A DNA stretch of 64,000 nt from contig NC_092566.1 of the NCBI RefSeq assembly GCF_037975245.1, forward strand, positions 13,819,001 to 13,883,000, given 5' to 3'. The notes beneath the pieces are model-generated. The model saw only the letters and a list, made by a program, of their open reading frames with translations. It did not search any database and was not told where the DNA came from. Below are positions 26,284 to 39,164 of the stretch, in pieces. Position 1 is the first letter of the stretch. Each line of letters begins with the position of its first letter. Both the position numbers and the translations under genes were made by a program. Origin of the DNA: Apostichopus japonicus. Its lineage: Eukaryota; Echinodermata; Holothuroidea; Aspidochirotida; Stichopodidae.

Positions 26284-27350
26284 CTTCAGGGGTAAAGGAG
26301 AGTTAGGTGTTTTTTTCAGGGGTAAATGAGAGTTAGGTGTTTTATCAGGGGTAAGGTAGAGTTAGGTTATTTTTCAGGGGTAAGGGAGATTTAGGTGTTT
26401 TTTCAGGGGTAAGGTTATGTTAGGTGTATTTTCAGGGGTAAGGAGAGTTAGGTGATTGTTCAGGGGTAAGGTAGAGTTAGGTGTTTTTCAGGGGTAAGGT
26501 AGAGTAAGGTGTTTTTCAGGGGTAAGGTAGAGTAAGGTGTTTTCAGGGGTAAAGGAGAGTTAGGTGTTTTATCAGGGGTAAGGTAGAGTTAGGTTATTTT
26601 TCAGGGGTAAGGGAGACTTAGTTGTTTTTTCAGGGGTAAGGTTATGTTAGGTGTATTTTCAGGGGTAAGGAGAGTTAGGTGATTGTTCAGGGGTAAGGTA
26701 GAGTTAGGTGTTTTTCAGGGGTAAGGTAGAGTAAGGTGTTTTTCAGGGGTAAGGTAGAGTAAGGTGTTTTCAGGGGTAAAGGAGAGTTAGGTGTTTTTCA
26801 GGGGTAAGGTAGAGTAAGGTGTTTTTTTCAGGGGTAAAGGAGAGTTAGGTATTTTTTCAGGGGTAAATGAGATTTAGTTGTTTTTTTCAGGGGTCAGTTA
26901 GAGTTAGGTGATTTTTCTGGGGTAGGGTAGAGTTAGGTGTTTTTCAGGGGTAAGTTAGAGTTAGGTGATTCTTCAAGGGTAAAGGAGAGTAAGGTGTTTT
27001 TCAGGGGTAAGGTAGAGTTAGATGTTTTGTCAGGGGTAAGGGAGAGTTAGGTGTTTTTTCAGGGGTAAGGTAGAGTTAGGTTATTTTTCAGGGGTAAGGA
27101 GAATAAAGTGTTTTTTTCAGGGGTAAAGGAGAGTTAGGTGCTTTTCAGAGTTAGGTTTTTTTTTCGGGGTTAAGGTAGAGTAAGGTGTTTTTTTCAGAGG
27201 TAAAGGAGAGTTAGGTGTTTCTTCAGGGGTAAAGGAGACTTAGGTGTTTTTTTCAGGGGTAAGGTAGAGTTAGGTGTTTTTTTTTCAGGGGTAAGGTAGA
27301 GTTAGGTGTTTTTTCAGGGGTAAGTAGGTGATTTTTCAGGGGTAAGAGCA
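26284..27350. repeat. ~28-bp minisatellite with a 227-bp higher-order unit
   Basis: About 38 monomers of CAGGGGTAAGGTAGAGTTAG plus GTG and a variable T-run. Segments 26344-26570 and 26571-26797 are successive copies of one 227-bp block of eight monomers and differ by only two bases that I can see. The array therefore shows a recent higher-order duplication. The strand is strongly asymmetric: G/T-rich, with almost no C apart from CAGGGG. Confidence 0.9.
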
Positions 27351-28055
27351 TGCTCAGTACTTTGATAAACTATGATAGTTAAGGTATCAATGGAACCTTA
27401 TTTTGATTGACTCATATGTCAACAACTGACAGGTGGTAAATTGTGTTTATGTTGGATGCCTAAAGCTAGTAAAAGAGCTGTTCATTAATGTTTTAATATA
27501 GCTATATATATAAACACCACATTGAGGTATCATTACGAATGTTATGACGAATGGCATGTGACTTCTTCAGACGTCAAAGTACGTAACAAGGTACACTATA
27601 GGAATACAGAAAGGCTAGAAATAGTTATATATTCACATATAGTACAAACAGGAACTCTAAACCATGCTCCTTGTGAAACACTATGAAGGCGTGAAATCTT
27701 TATCGATTTACTTAATGTAAAGTTCCAACATATTGGTGAGGCCAGTCAGGAACAAAAATCTGAACACAACACACATCTTAGAGTGCTATCTGACGCCTTG
27801 TTGCAACCGATTTCACACATAAATTACAGTAACTATACTGTACATTGTTGACCATGAAAAGGACAAGATCACTTTATGTGTCTACTGCATAAAGGCTAAC
27901 TTAAAGTTACCAGTTATATGACCCACTTATTCGTCTAGCTCTTCAATATATTTCCACCAATATAAAATACTTATATTTAATAAATCTGCACATAGTCATA
28001 CTGGTTGCTAGAAATATGACGACATACCTAGACTAGGGTATTTTTAGTGACGGTA
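27351..28055. other. Unassigned DNA
   Basis: No gene, RNA or repeat boundary is visible. A short (TA)n patch lies near 27503-27512. Confidence 0.4.
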
Positions 28056-28316
28056 TTACAGAGATATGTATGTATGTATCTATGTGTTTTAGATCCTCCT
28101 GCAAGCAGGAACTCGCGAAGAAGCCCCATTGGCTTATCAAAGCCGCAAGCTGACCGAAGTCAGTCTCTTAGATTCATATCTAAAGTCCATGATTATGAAT
28201 TGTAAATTGTCAACAACTTTGTAAGTGGACGACATACATTAAACTTGGAGTGACTCGAACCGGGGACCTTATATATAGTGATTGGAAGGCGTTAACCACT
28301 GAGCTAACACCCTAGC
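28056..28316 (-). mobile_element. tRNA-derived SINE, minus strand
   Basis: Read on the minus strand, a tRNA-like head has A-box TTAGCTCAGTGGTTA (complement at 28293-28307) and B-box GGTTCGAGTCA (complement at 28251-28261). The body follows, with small hairpins such as CTGACTTCGGTCAG near 28158-28171. It ends in a short (ATAC)n-type tail at about 28066-28080. The order fits a SINE. The anticodon arm is not convincing, so it is not a functional tRNA. This family differs from the one at 10351. No target duplication was identified. Confidence 0.65.
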
Positions 28317-28339
28317 TTTAAGTCTTTATAAACATTGTA

Positions 28340-28435
28340 AGCGCCGGCGATACTGTAGCGCAGACACAGCGTGCATAATAAAATATCTGAACTCTTCCTC
28401 AAGAAAGCTATTCTGGGTTCGATCCGTTCTTAGCG
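28340..28435 (+). mobile_element. Possible second tRNA-like head
   Basis: A good B-box GGGTTCGATCC at about 28418-28428 lies downstream of an A-box-like TAGCGCAGACA near 28355. The spacing is longer than in a normal tRNA. It may be a decayed SINE head next to the minus-strand SINE. Confidence 0.3.
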
Positions 28436-29128
28436 GACCCAACATTTAGCGATTATCGCATATGCTATACGTTCTTTTAATCCATTCATTCATCCATATT
28501 TTTTCGCGTTCAACATATCAGCCGCCTAAACGACGATCCATTCCGTACACCCTCTTAAACACCCATGCACTTTTCATCCACCCTCCCGTCCACCCATACA
28601 GATAAACGGTTTAACTCCGTATCCTATTATCCACCATTAGCTCGACCCATGGTCGATCGATATCTAATTCAAATGGTAATTATTGTTTCACAGAAAGATA
28701 TATAAGAAAATATTTCTGAAAGAGTATAGTAGAAAGTTCTGGTTTCTCTAGTTTCCAATCTATCATTCATTTCTCTGTATTTTGTTACATCCAAGGTAGG
28801 CTACTCCTTTAAGTCAGTTCTGGACTTTCTGTTTGGGAAAGAGTTGAGTTCAAGATTACCTCTGAGCATGCCATCAAAGGAATCGATATACTTTTCACAA
28901 ACATGCATCTGCAGAGCACACAAAAACGTCAATATTCGAACCTCTATCATTTGGATCCTGGATCATGCGAATAATGAATATGCATGCTTTTCCCTGTACT
29001 GTGTTATACTGGACATAAATCGTCACTACTTGAATTAGGTGGGTTTTAACGAGTTTGATTGGCATTCTTGTTACATTACAAACACAATAATCTATTTCAT
29101 GAATCGTGATTGTATTGTACGATCCATT

Positions 29129-29400
29129 CAGTGGAGTAAACAACGGTGGGCAGGGTGGTGGGTGGGACTGGGAGGCATACCGCACCCCACCTCCATCGCC
29201 ATTCGGGAGGAGGCCGCGGAGGGAACGTTCAGTGTTTTCAAACTCAAAAGTATTTCTTAGCACAAGCTTGCGTTTGCATGGACATACTTATAGACCTTAG
29301 TTATACTCTGGATATTCTTTTGAATGTAACATTTGACACTTACAAATTGACACCCATACAAAAGATCCGCATTCAACGACCACACTCGTAATTTAAAATG
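29129..29400. mobile_element. hAT-like fragment, left end present
   Basis: CAGTGGAGTAAACAACGG at 29129 starts a G/C-rich segment. The blocks TTCTTAGCACAAGCTTGCGT and 'CATACTTATAGACC' that follow echo the interiors of 4102-4497 and 18058-18528. No right end with a copy of the preceding GATCCATT was found. Overlapping short frames on both strands are not genes. Confidence 0.45.
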
Positions 29401-31699
29401 AAATGTTCCGCGCGAAGTTTCATTAATGCATGTGAGCAAAAGCAACTTTACCTATGTTTTCAAGAACGAGTTAATATTTCAACCAAGTTTCTCGATTGCT
29501 TAAGCATAAGGTGGTAAGACGCAGAAGTTCAAACGCTGTCTATAGAAACGCCAAAACACGTTAATGCCGAGAAAATTGTCAAGAAAATGTTAAAAATGAC
29601 GGCACATTCATTATAATCTAGGTAAATCTAATTACGAAGTTGGTTCAAAACTTGCCCCACGACTCAAGTCGGCGAGAATTTGTCAAATATTAGTTAAAGA
29701 GGTATAAGGGATGGTTTATAGTTTTCAACTCAGTAAGGGGAGTAACAGTATAACGTAAATATGTACGGAAAGAATAATCTAGAGTTAATACAATTTGACT
29801 GAACAAATATGCAAACGGGCTATAAGCCCCATGAATGTATAGCAGCATTCCGTTACTACATTCCATTTTGGAAATTTAGGTTAACTTGTCACATTTTGTG
29901 CTTAAAGGGAACATGGGACATACAGGATCAATGTCACAGTAATAATTGATTGTTTTGATTTATTTTCTGATGTGGACGATGATCGGTTTGAGTGGGATAC
30001 CGAGGACTACCTAACGAGGGTGTGAAATTTACAAAGTAACCCACCCTCCTGCCCCCCCCCACACCCCATCTCCCTCCCTCCCTCTGTACTCCGCAAAATA
30101 GCATGCATGCATGCCATAATACATCCTGTCTTGAAGTAAAACGTTGGATACAAAACTTTTAAAGAACAAGTTGTCAGTCTATAATATCGCAGAGTCCAGT
30201 GTGCTCCTTGTTCACATTTAATAACAAAGCATATATCGACATCGAATGGCCACTTGCTTGAATAAACCAATGGTAACATGTATGAATGGAAACTTAAGGA
30301 AATTTAAGCGGAATGTTCAAATTATGTTTCTCTTTAAGAAGTTAAGAGAGAGAGAGAGAGGTGGGTGGGGGGGGGGGGGGGGTTCTTCATGAAAATCATG
30401 AAAGAATTTGTTTGAATAATGTCACTAATGCTAAAAGTAAATTCTTATTGTGTTTACTATTTGGTAACATATATGAACGCATATATGCGCGTATTTTATG
30501 TTTTCATGACAAGCTGACTCAAGATTTTCGACAAAAGTTCAAACGTCGATTTTTCTACGTTATTCTAGGAATACAGTTCCTGATGGAATTGTTATTTAAG
30601 CTCCTATCTTCTTGTTGAAGTACTTAACTCGTATATATGGTTTGCATTGACGTTTATTGACAATTACATAATTTATTCATATCTGAAAATGTCAAATATA
30701 TCTTCAAAACGTGAGTTTCATGCAAACATGTAATGTCATTGTAAACCAGAAATTTTCATCACCGAAAAATTGTCAATTCAAGGTCTCAACTAAAGGATTT
30801 TGAAAATATCTACAAAACTAAATGCGAGGAAACATTCCCACGTGGACTGCAGGAAGTACGGTTAAAACAGTTTCGTAAACAATGTCAGTTTTGAAAACGT
30901 GTACATATGTACCTTTGATGAATTTAATTGGAAGACTTACTGTAACACGAAAGTCTCCTTGTTTACTATATTATACTAAGCATCAAATTTCTTCGAACCC
31001 CAACGTTTGGAAGCAGGTGGCGTTTAATTAAAAAGTTATATTTTTGACACTTGTCTTTGATTTACTGACCCCTCGAGATATGACTTCTAACGATCGTGTT
31101 CTGAAAAATCCGATGGACTAGAAATATACCTTTATTCGTTACAAGAACAATTATAATTAAATTAAACGGGAATTTGTAAAACATTTTTTTAAGGTCCAAA
31201 CAGTAATACAACGACTTAAGTGATGAGGTATTATTGTGAAAAAATACAATACTACATACAAGCTACAACCTATGGTTATTACTTATGAGCATTTATGGAC
31301 AACATTCATTCCTTTGATGGGAGGTAATTCTGAAAGGTTAACAGGGAATGCCAACGCATATGCTGTCGGATTCCGGATTATCGAGGTGACTCGAAAAGGC
31401 TTTTAGGGTAAACCATAATACCTCGGCAATCGAACGGATGCATGCTTGGCGATTAACTCTGACTATCCACCTTCTAGTATAAGCTGTTGAAAAATTTCCA
31501 TAACTTTTAATCTCTTATTTTGAGGGATATGTAAAACCAACTGCATCATCAGCGATATATATATCGAGCTGTAGTTTCACAGTTGCAGTGTAGTCAAGAT
31601 TGGGCAGATAATTTGTGTGTTTACAACAGTGCAACAGTCTAGTGCTTGTGTTAAACTCCGTGTCCCTTCCGACTTTTATTTCGACCGGAAGAACACTTA
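29401..31699. other. Unassigned DNA with simple repeats
   Basis: No gene is visible. A C-rich/T-rich patch lies at 30040-30083, and a (GA)n run at about 30346-30360 joins a G16 tract (30367-30382). Frames up to 90 codons are unrecognised. Confidence 0.45.
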
Positions 31700-32210
31700 C
31701 TTGCCGCGACCAAATTATGATGCTTTCCCTCCCCCAGCGAGATTTGGGTAACATTGAGCTGACAAAATGTCACACCTACAAGAGAACTAACTGTCTGAAA
31801 GCACTACAGCTTTGGGGCTTAAAATACCTTCCACAGAAATTAAATTCATCTTGTGACATGTTTTTGTGCTTTAAGGTCGCTACGCTGGAACTTGTATCTC
31901 AAAATCCCATAACTTCTTGGAGCTTCTCCCATTAGATCCCATCAGGGCTTTGAAATATATTCCAAAGAAATTTAGTTCTCTCTCTCTCACATGCCTTTTG
32001 TGCTTTAAGCTCGCTACGAGAGAATTGTGAATCTCCGAAAACGCTTGCGCTTTCTGGAAGATTCGCCCGGAACCCCCCACTAGGGAACTGAAGAATATAT
32101 ATGATTCCTCTTTCTGGAATTTATTTTGGTTCTCCGAAATCACTACAAAGGCGAACAAAACTTTCTAAAAGTTCTGCAGCTTCTGCAATCTCGTGTACAG
32201 TTGTAACTTT
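31700..32210. repeat. 131-138 bp tandem repeat, about three units
   Basis: Units start near 31814 (GGGGCTTAAAATACC), 31945 (GGGCTTTGAAATATA) and 32083 (GGAACTGAAGAATAT). Each continues with a CTTTTGTGCTTTAAG-CTCGCTACG-type block and a CTTCTGGAAG-type block. Similar internal tandem modules occur in the hAT elements at 49085-49343, so this may be the inside of a decayed transposon. The 106-codon frame through it is not recognised. Confidence 0.55.
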
Positions 32211-33262
32211 AAAACTAGTTGCCGCTATTGTTGGTTTGTATTCGAAACGTTGCTCAGCTAGTCACCGCAGTCAGTCTAGAAACTGATCGACATTCATCTT
32301 GAAAAATATTTGAATGTACGACCCTGCTTATATGACATTGCAGTTTTGTCACAATATTGCATTTCATGCAAAAATATAAATTTCAAAACTTAAAATTTGG
32401 TTCACCGATGAAGCGCGAAGTGGGGAAGGGGGGTGTGGTGAGTGCCGGGAAGACGTGTCCCCTTGCTCAATAAATTTGCCTGTGGTGTGCAAACTGTACA
32501 GGCGCGTTTTTACACGTCCAAAATGTCTGCCACCCTAAAATGTTTGCTTTCCGCTGCCCACCCCCCACTATACTCTCCCTTATTTTGGAATTTCTGATGC
32601 AACACTGCACAGATATAAAAGTTGTATGGACGACAGTTTCTGAGGATTATATTTTGATTCGGCTACTATATACAGAAACGTATGCTGTATACACTTCAAG
32701 AAGAATTAGCCTCTTCCAAATAGTTAAATATGCCGTACAGCGATATAAATGTCAGAAATAATTTGTAGAATCGAGAAAGAAAAGCGAGGAATGGCATTTT
32801 CTGAGGGCTGTTTGGCGTATAAACATAACAATGCGGTTTCTCTTTACCCACAGCCGTGACATTTTATGACTATAATCTGGAGATTGCATAACTTTCTGAT
32901 CATGGCATTACTCCGCCTACGTCCTTCAACATGTAAAGAAAGTACAAAATTATTGATAACAACAGCATAAATAAATATGTACAGAACGCCTTGAACGCTG
33001 ATTAAAATTGCATCTCGATACTACATTAACATTTAGCTAAATATCAATTTTAATGGCACCTTTTTCGGTTTAGGATAAACAAGACAATTTCTGTATACTT
33101 TCCATTACACTGAGTGGGATTTCCGTATATACGTTAAAGAGTTTTAGTACGCATTGAATGCGCAAAAGTATAATAACATTTTGATCATATGTTCATGTTC
33201 TATGAAAAATATAATGTTGCTTATTATCATTTCATGCTGCTATACTTGATTACATTTGCTTG

Positions 33263-33310
<48 letters not shown>

Positions 33311-34004
33311 GGAATAGACAACAAATTACTGATACCGTTTCATTTCATTTCCATTGTATCCTAATGAGAGACACTTTGCCTCTTCGTATCCCAATGAGGC
33401 ACAACACACGCCACATCATCTTTCACTGCTATTTATATCAGTTACGGTAGCACCCATTTCTCGTCCTATTCGATTTGCTGACTTTTAACGAGAAAACTTT
33501 CGCTAACGGAACTATCCTTAGCAATATCACTCGCCTGACATTTTAGGGGATCATCTACCGTGATTAGACATGGGAAAATTCTGCAATTAATATGTAAATC
33601 TGGGTGTAAGTGGTGAAATGTATATCAACTCACACCATGCCTGGCACCTTCTGAGGAACTGGCAGCTGCAAGATGATATCATTAATAGTTTCGTTTATTC
33701 AATGAATTTGTTTAAAAGATCTGCAGAAACTTACTGCGAAAACCTTCCTTGCAGATGCATATATATCCCATGTAATTATTGTATTTCAAAAAGCTTTGTG
33801 TAGGCTTTGACGGACTTTACAGTGTCTATCTTGAAAAGAGTGTTTTGAACATTGATGACGTCAGTCAAATTAGCTGCGGAATGAGTATTATACGACAATT
33901 GAGAGAAGCGAGATGTTTGTCAAAATAGTTTACTTTGAAATCTCTGCAGCTCTTGCAAGTAAGATCGTTGATATCATACTCCAAAGATAGATTTTAATTA
34001 TAGA
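32211..34004. other. Unassigned DNA with a TA microsatellite
   Basis: No gene is visible. A clean (TA)n run lies at about 33266-33306, an exact TGACGTCA at 33856, and a G-rich patch at 32418-32445 that could be a transposon fragment without defined ends. Confidence 0.45.
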
Positions 34005-34200
34005 GATGCCGGAAGAGGGTTCAATATGGGGCGGGAAGGGTTTGGGGGAGGGGGTGTACAAGCCTCAAAGGGCATTGGCAGGCCTACATGTGACTTTGAT
34101 TTTAGTAAGCAACCCGACAAAGTGAACCCTCGGTACATTCTGTACCACAAATGTTTTTTAACATAATAATGTTTTTTAATAAATTACCGCCTTTCCTTTC
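34005..34200 (+). repeat. Dispersed repeat, family B copy 2
   Basis: It is homologous to 16590-16880 in the same block order, with divergence and small gaps. After the shared part, an AACAAAAGGTCACTT segment is duplicated at about 34208 and 34249. No boundary or target duplication is evident. Confidence 0.5.
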
Positions 34201-34794
34201 ATTTTGCAACAAAAGGTCACTTTCTCTTTACAGTTGAATTAATTTCTCAACAAAAGGTCACTTGTTGACTGAAATGAAGTACTCAAAGAAAAGGATTACA
34301 ATGCCTTGAAGTTCGAAAATGGAAAGATATTAGACTTTTAATATATTTAGATATAGCAATCATGTTGACCAATTAAAACTACCACTTTGAATACTAACGA
34401 CCCGAAAGGAAAATCAATTTGGTGGAGTATGGTAGAGATGAAACCATATGATGTTTGTGAAAAAAAGTCCAAAAGTACGAGAAATCTATAGCAAAACAAA
34501 ATATTCACGGAGTTGTCAGATTGTGTTAATGCTAATCTGCTAGAACGAACTTGATGAAACGTTCAAGGTGTGTGCACGAAGATATATTGTGTATATTATC
34601 ATTTCAGTTCAAGATTAAAGATATAAGTGAAAGGGAATTCAAAGGTTCTTTTCAGCAATCAATTATAATAGGACTTCGCTAACTCTCCTTTTATCGCTAC
34701 TTTATGCCCAGCTCAAAATAATTAAGCCAGACTTCAGAAATCTTATTATGGACGTTTGAATACATGTTCAAATTTGATGTTTTTCTATGGACAT

Positions 34795-35095
34795 CAAGGG
34801 AGCGACTACCATTTGTTGGAGGGTGGTAGGGGGCATAAGGTTAAGGAATGGCCCTTCCTCTATAAAAAAAAAGATTGGGTAAAATGGAGGCTGCTTACAT
34901 AGATGAAAAATAGAGCTATAGTTTACAACTTTTGACAAAATGCGAAAGAATGTTCGACTGCTTAGGTGGTTTCGCACATACATGTTTAAGTACTGGGCAT
35001 TTTTGTTTAATATTCTGTCTAAACTTGATGTTATTCTAGGGTGACTAAACCTGCTCTCCCCCGTTCCCCCAGAAGTATACGTGGTGGAGCCACTG
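34795..35095. mobile_element. Short hAT-like element with degenerate TSD
   Basis: Left end CAAGGGAGCGACTACC and the complement of the right end, CAGTGGCTCCACCACG, give loosely matching inverted repeats. Flanking 8-mers ATGGACAT (34787-34794) and TTGGACAA (35096-35103) share the central TGGACA. The ~300-bp size and lack of coding sequence fit a MITE-like hAT derivative. Confidence is moderate because the repeats have decayed. The 111-codon minus-strand frame across it is not a gene. Confidence 0.5.
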
Positions 35096-35103
35096 TTGGA
35101 CAA

Positions 35104-36951
35104 TGAATTAATTCTCAGGAGTTAACCTAATTGTCTGTTGTGATAGACTAAGTACTCCAGTCACTTCCATTGAGTATGCGGTTGAAAATGTTATTTCTTC
35201 CACAACGAAGGTGTTAATCTATACAACATGGACTGATAACTGTGGATTTCACTTTTTCATTCATTCTTTTTCAAAATATTGCTTATAGACTTATTAAGAT
35301 AACTATCTGATGTTAGGCCTTCCTATAGTCTTTCCAGCTGTACTCAGAGTTGACGATTTCAATATTTACAATATTACTGGCAACTTGATAGGATACCAGG
35401 TTTACTTTTCCTCGTATTACACAAAATCAAGATAGGTCGAGTTTCATCTTTTTTCTTATCTTAAATGTAAAGAGAGGAAACATTGGAAACCTTCCTTTTG
35501 CCTCTGACATTTCCATATTTGGATAACGTCTGAAAATCATGAGAATTGTCTTCATGTTTGAAGTTCACATTAATTTCCAGTGAAGTATTTTTTTTCTTTT
35601 GTAGAAATATTCATTTCCAGTAATGTAGTTTCTGCAAGTTTCCAATCAACCAGAAAGGCTTCATGTGTGTTTTACGTTTGTAAATAGGTACTCTGTGAGT
35701 TGTATTAGTATTTCTACCTCTCTATTTTGTTCATATCATATAGACGTATGACTATTTTTTTTTTTTTTTTTTTGTGCAGTGTATCAAATACGCAAGCCTA
35801 TATCACGTTCTGTGAACTGTTATCTTTTCATTGAAAAAAGCCCCAAAATTATATTATCATAGATTGCTTGCTTGTTAATAATATTTATCTCAGATGAGGA
35901 AAGATTGCAACAGAGAGCTGATGACAAAATGTACCTCAAAAATAAAACAACATAAAATGTTAAACACCCGTGGCATTTATCTTTCTGTTTTCAGTTATTG
36001 ATAAAAAGGTTCTTTTTACAAAAGGTTTGAATTAAAATGTTAAGTCTGGCGTTTTTGCGCTCCCATGATGAAAATAAGGTTGGAAAAAGCTTGCATTTTC
36101 TTGCTTAAGGCCGCCTTTATCGAAAATATTCAGGGATTGAAGTTTGCCCGTCTGACTGCAAGTTGTTAGTGTTAAGCAAATGTTTATCTTACAATCTATT
36201 AGTCGATAATATACTATGATCATACACTACGATGCCCCACGATTGCCTGATGTAGGATCAGTTTATGCGGCTTAAATAATGTGTACAAAACATACATGCC
36301 AATGTACACTAGCGTTGCTGTTACAATAGCAAGCGAAACACTCACTGTGTTTTCTCGTAATCTTGTAAACATATCTAAACATCTAACAAGTTGGTTCACA
36401 TGATCTCGTTGGTATTTTTCTTGGTTTGTAAATATTGTAAAATTGAGGCTTCAAGTATATGTGAAATGTAGGGAGGAGGAGGAGACCTATACGTTTGAAA
36501 TAACACTGTTAAAGTAACGAGTTTATTGAACTGAAATCCAACAAATTCACATTTAGGACCTTAAAAAGTCAAGTAAACACATATAACCTCTCCTATAATG
36601 TTAAAGCACTTACTGGTTAATGTCAACAATATACTTAATGACGTCACGATGATGTCACTGCGGTATAACTCGACTCACTTAATACGTATTTTAGCTTGAC
36701 TTAAAGATGTTTTTGATGTTGTGTGGTAACTTGTTACCACTACGTCATCATGTAATCCTCCCTTGATCAAGCTGAGAGATTTATGTGGTTACGGCAATAC
36801 TGCTAGTCCTTAAAGTCAATAAATGTTTTATCCAATCTGGAAAATTTCGTATTCAACAATTTTGTTTTTACTGTCTGATGGTTTCAAATGACTATGTGAC
36901 AACGTTTCTATAGTGCAAATTTCGCGTTCTAAATTATTAATTACATATTTA
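35104..36951. other. Unassigned DNA
   Basis: No gene is visible. There is a T19 tract at about 35755-35773 and an exact TGACGTCA at 36639-36646, next to a near-copy GATGTCAC. Confidence 0.45.
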
Positions 36952-37010
36952 CAGTCGCCGACCCAGAGGAAGGGGTGGGGTGTGCACCTCCTCTTTACAA
37001 CCACACGCAA
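36952..37010. mobile_element. Possible hAT left-end fragment
   Basis: CAGTCGCCGACCCAGAGG followed by a G-rich block resembles other hAT ends in the window. No partner end was found. Weak. Confidence 0.25.
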
Positions 37011-38334
37011 AAGTCCAAAAGCTGTTATAAGCACAACCTTGCATTCAAACGTCTACATATATGCATTAGCATGCCCCGTCTGGTGTTTAATTTGATTTTT
37101 TCGCGTAGGGGGAGTACCCCATTCCCCTCCATAAGGAAGTAGGCCTTCACGAGCAATACACAATATACCCACAAAGCTATGTTAATGTTCTCAACATTAA
37201 TTGACTATAATGACTGTTTAATGTATTTTGCAATGAGACATTTAATACACATTTGAACAACTTACAGTCGACTGGTGCTAATTAAACTCGTATTGTAGCT
37301 GTAGTATTTGAGTGCGTTTCAAAGGAAAAGAATATCGTCAATTTTTTTCTTAGGTGGTCTCATCACCCTTCCCCTCCCCCTCCCCCCACTCCTCCGGGCC
37401 CAAGGAAAGTTATTAGCTCATCTGATATAATATAATATCCATCCATCATCGGTGAGACAGGTAAAATTAATTAATCGATGTCTTACGTATCCTGTAACTA
37501 CTACCTAAAATGAGCGTTATTTTCTCTTCAAACTTACTATACTTCTTTAATATCAATCTTCCTCGCCAGCCTCATACGATAGGAGGATTGATGGAGGATG
37601 ATTTGTTTATCAATAGTATTACTGTAGAAGCTTGTATTACCTATTTAAAACAATATGATAATGGAAGATGTCAGAAAAAAATCTACGTGTTCTTTGTAAA
37701 ATTGTCCATGAGAGAAGTTTGGGGAATTCTTCTTGAAAATAAAATCAAAGGAAATAAATAATGGAGGCTGTAACGAGAGAAGATATTTGGATATCGGAAA
37801 CTGTGAAGTATTATTTAAATAGCGGAAAGCTTTAAAAATGTCGCCTTGTATTAAGTATAGCAAAGCTCGATTAAGTGGATAATTTAAACGAAACTGTCAA
37901 ACAACATGAATGATGTAATCATGACAAAAAGAATTTGTAATTCTAATTCTTTTAAACATTTCTTGCTGAAAACATTTAACAACGAGCCTATTTTATACTT
38001 TAGAAAAAAATCTGCTGATGGAAAGATCTCATACCGATAGAGGAGAAAACTGATATCAAACCCCATTTGTTCAGTACTTAATAGAACATTTCGAAAATTT
38101 TTACTTCTTGGGCGAAAGCGGATATACCAAAACGAGACGGCGCCTTGGTAATATACTTTAGGGACAGATGTCCGTTTCAAGGGGAATAGGGATTACATGG
38201 ATTGGTCTCCCTCTGTCGCGAATATCGTTTAACATTCTAAACCAATCATTTTCCATATACAGAGATATTGATATGTTTTAGTATTCACAAATTGTTATTT
38301 GCGCATTGTATTACCATGATTATGTTGGTGCGAC
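37011..38334. other. Unassigned DNA
   Basis: No gene is supported. A C-rich patch lies at 37365-37395. Frames of 83 and 98 codons have no recognisable domain. Confidence 0.4.
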
Positions 38335-38640
38335 CCACTCCCACCGCTGTCACCAAAAACACAATCCTGAAGATCGAGATAAATAAAGATAAAAGAAAAC
38401 ATCAGACGCAGGACACTTTTGTGTCAGGATTATGTCAAATCTAAGCTAAAATTGGAACACGGACAGTATACGAGAGTTTAATGCACTTTAAACGCTACAA
38501 AGAGATCATGGGCAGCCCCAGGAGCAAATACGGATTATACAGGAACAACACAAGTACCACACTAAATAAATAGAATGCATGTGAAAATATACCATCAAGA
38601 GGGCAATCCATGGAGTTGGATATCTCATCGCCAGCAAAAC
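38335..38640 (+). repeat. Repeat A, first copy
   Basis: It aligns, with divergence and gaps, to 39165-39385. Shared order: TCCCACC.CTG.CACCA, AATCCTGAAG, CGCAGGACAC, GCTACA.AGAG, and GTGAAAA.A-TACCA. The two copies flank repeat D (38770-39110), giving an A-D-A layout. Confidence 0.55.
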
Positions 38641-38769
38641 TTTACTAAAAATATACTTTTGACCTTATATCACGTGACCTTTGACTTCAGTTACCGTGGC
38701 AACTGCATATTTTAAAAGCACATGACATTATCGTTATATCTTTGAAGGTTACATTTCAATTAAATGTTG

Positions 38770-39110
38770 TTCCACTTAATTTGTCCTCTGACCTTTGTGG
38801 ATTCAGAAAGGGGAGAGGGAGGGCCGTGAGACACAAGACTCCACCTGCCGTTTAGGAGTCGGACACAAAATTGTACACACACAATGCACCCGCCCACGCA
38901 CACTCCTAACACCCCTTCCTAAGTTATAGACTTCCGGTCACTCTGGGTACCCCACCATGGGTGACCCCCTCCTCCCGAGAGTAGCTATTGATGAAAATTA
39001 ACCACTACCATGGCAGTTGTTGCTATGGCGACTAACATAGCTGTACACAGCCCAACTGGCAAAGGAAATACAATATTTCATCCTCAGTATGGAAGCGATG
39101 AGATAACAAC
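38770..39110 (+). repeat. Repeat D, copy 1
   Basis: Its reverse complement aligns with 51555-51925 over several hundred bases. Shared landmarks include CCATGGTGGGGTACC, TAGCTACTCTC, GTTGCCATGG-type segments, TTTTGCCAGTTGGGC and ATCTCATCG. It is a dispersed repeat of unknown class. The (CA/GT)-rich segment varies between copies. Confidence 0.65.
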
Positions 39111-39164
39111 ATTCATACCATTAAAGTAGACTATACCAAACTAGAGTAAGTTAAGGTAAACCAA

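Noticed and set aside
22630-27350. CRISPR-like direct repeats
   Set aside because: The arrays are contiguous tandem units without unique spacers, in a eukaryotic setting.
26284-27350. Telomere-like G/T-rich repeat
   Set aside because: GTTAGG-like pieces occur but the unit is about 28 bp with AGAGTTAGGTG, not tandem TTAGGG.
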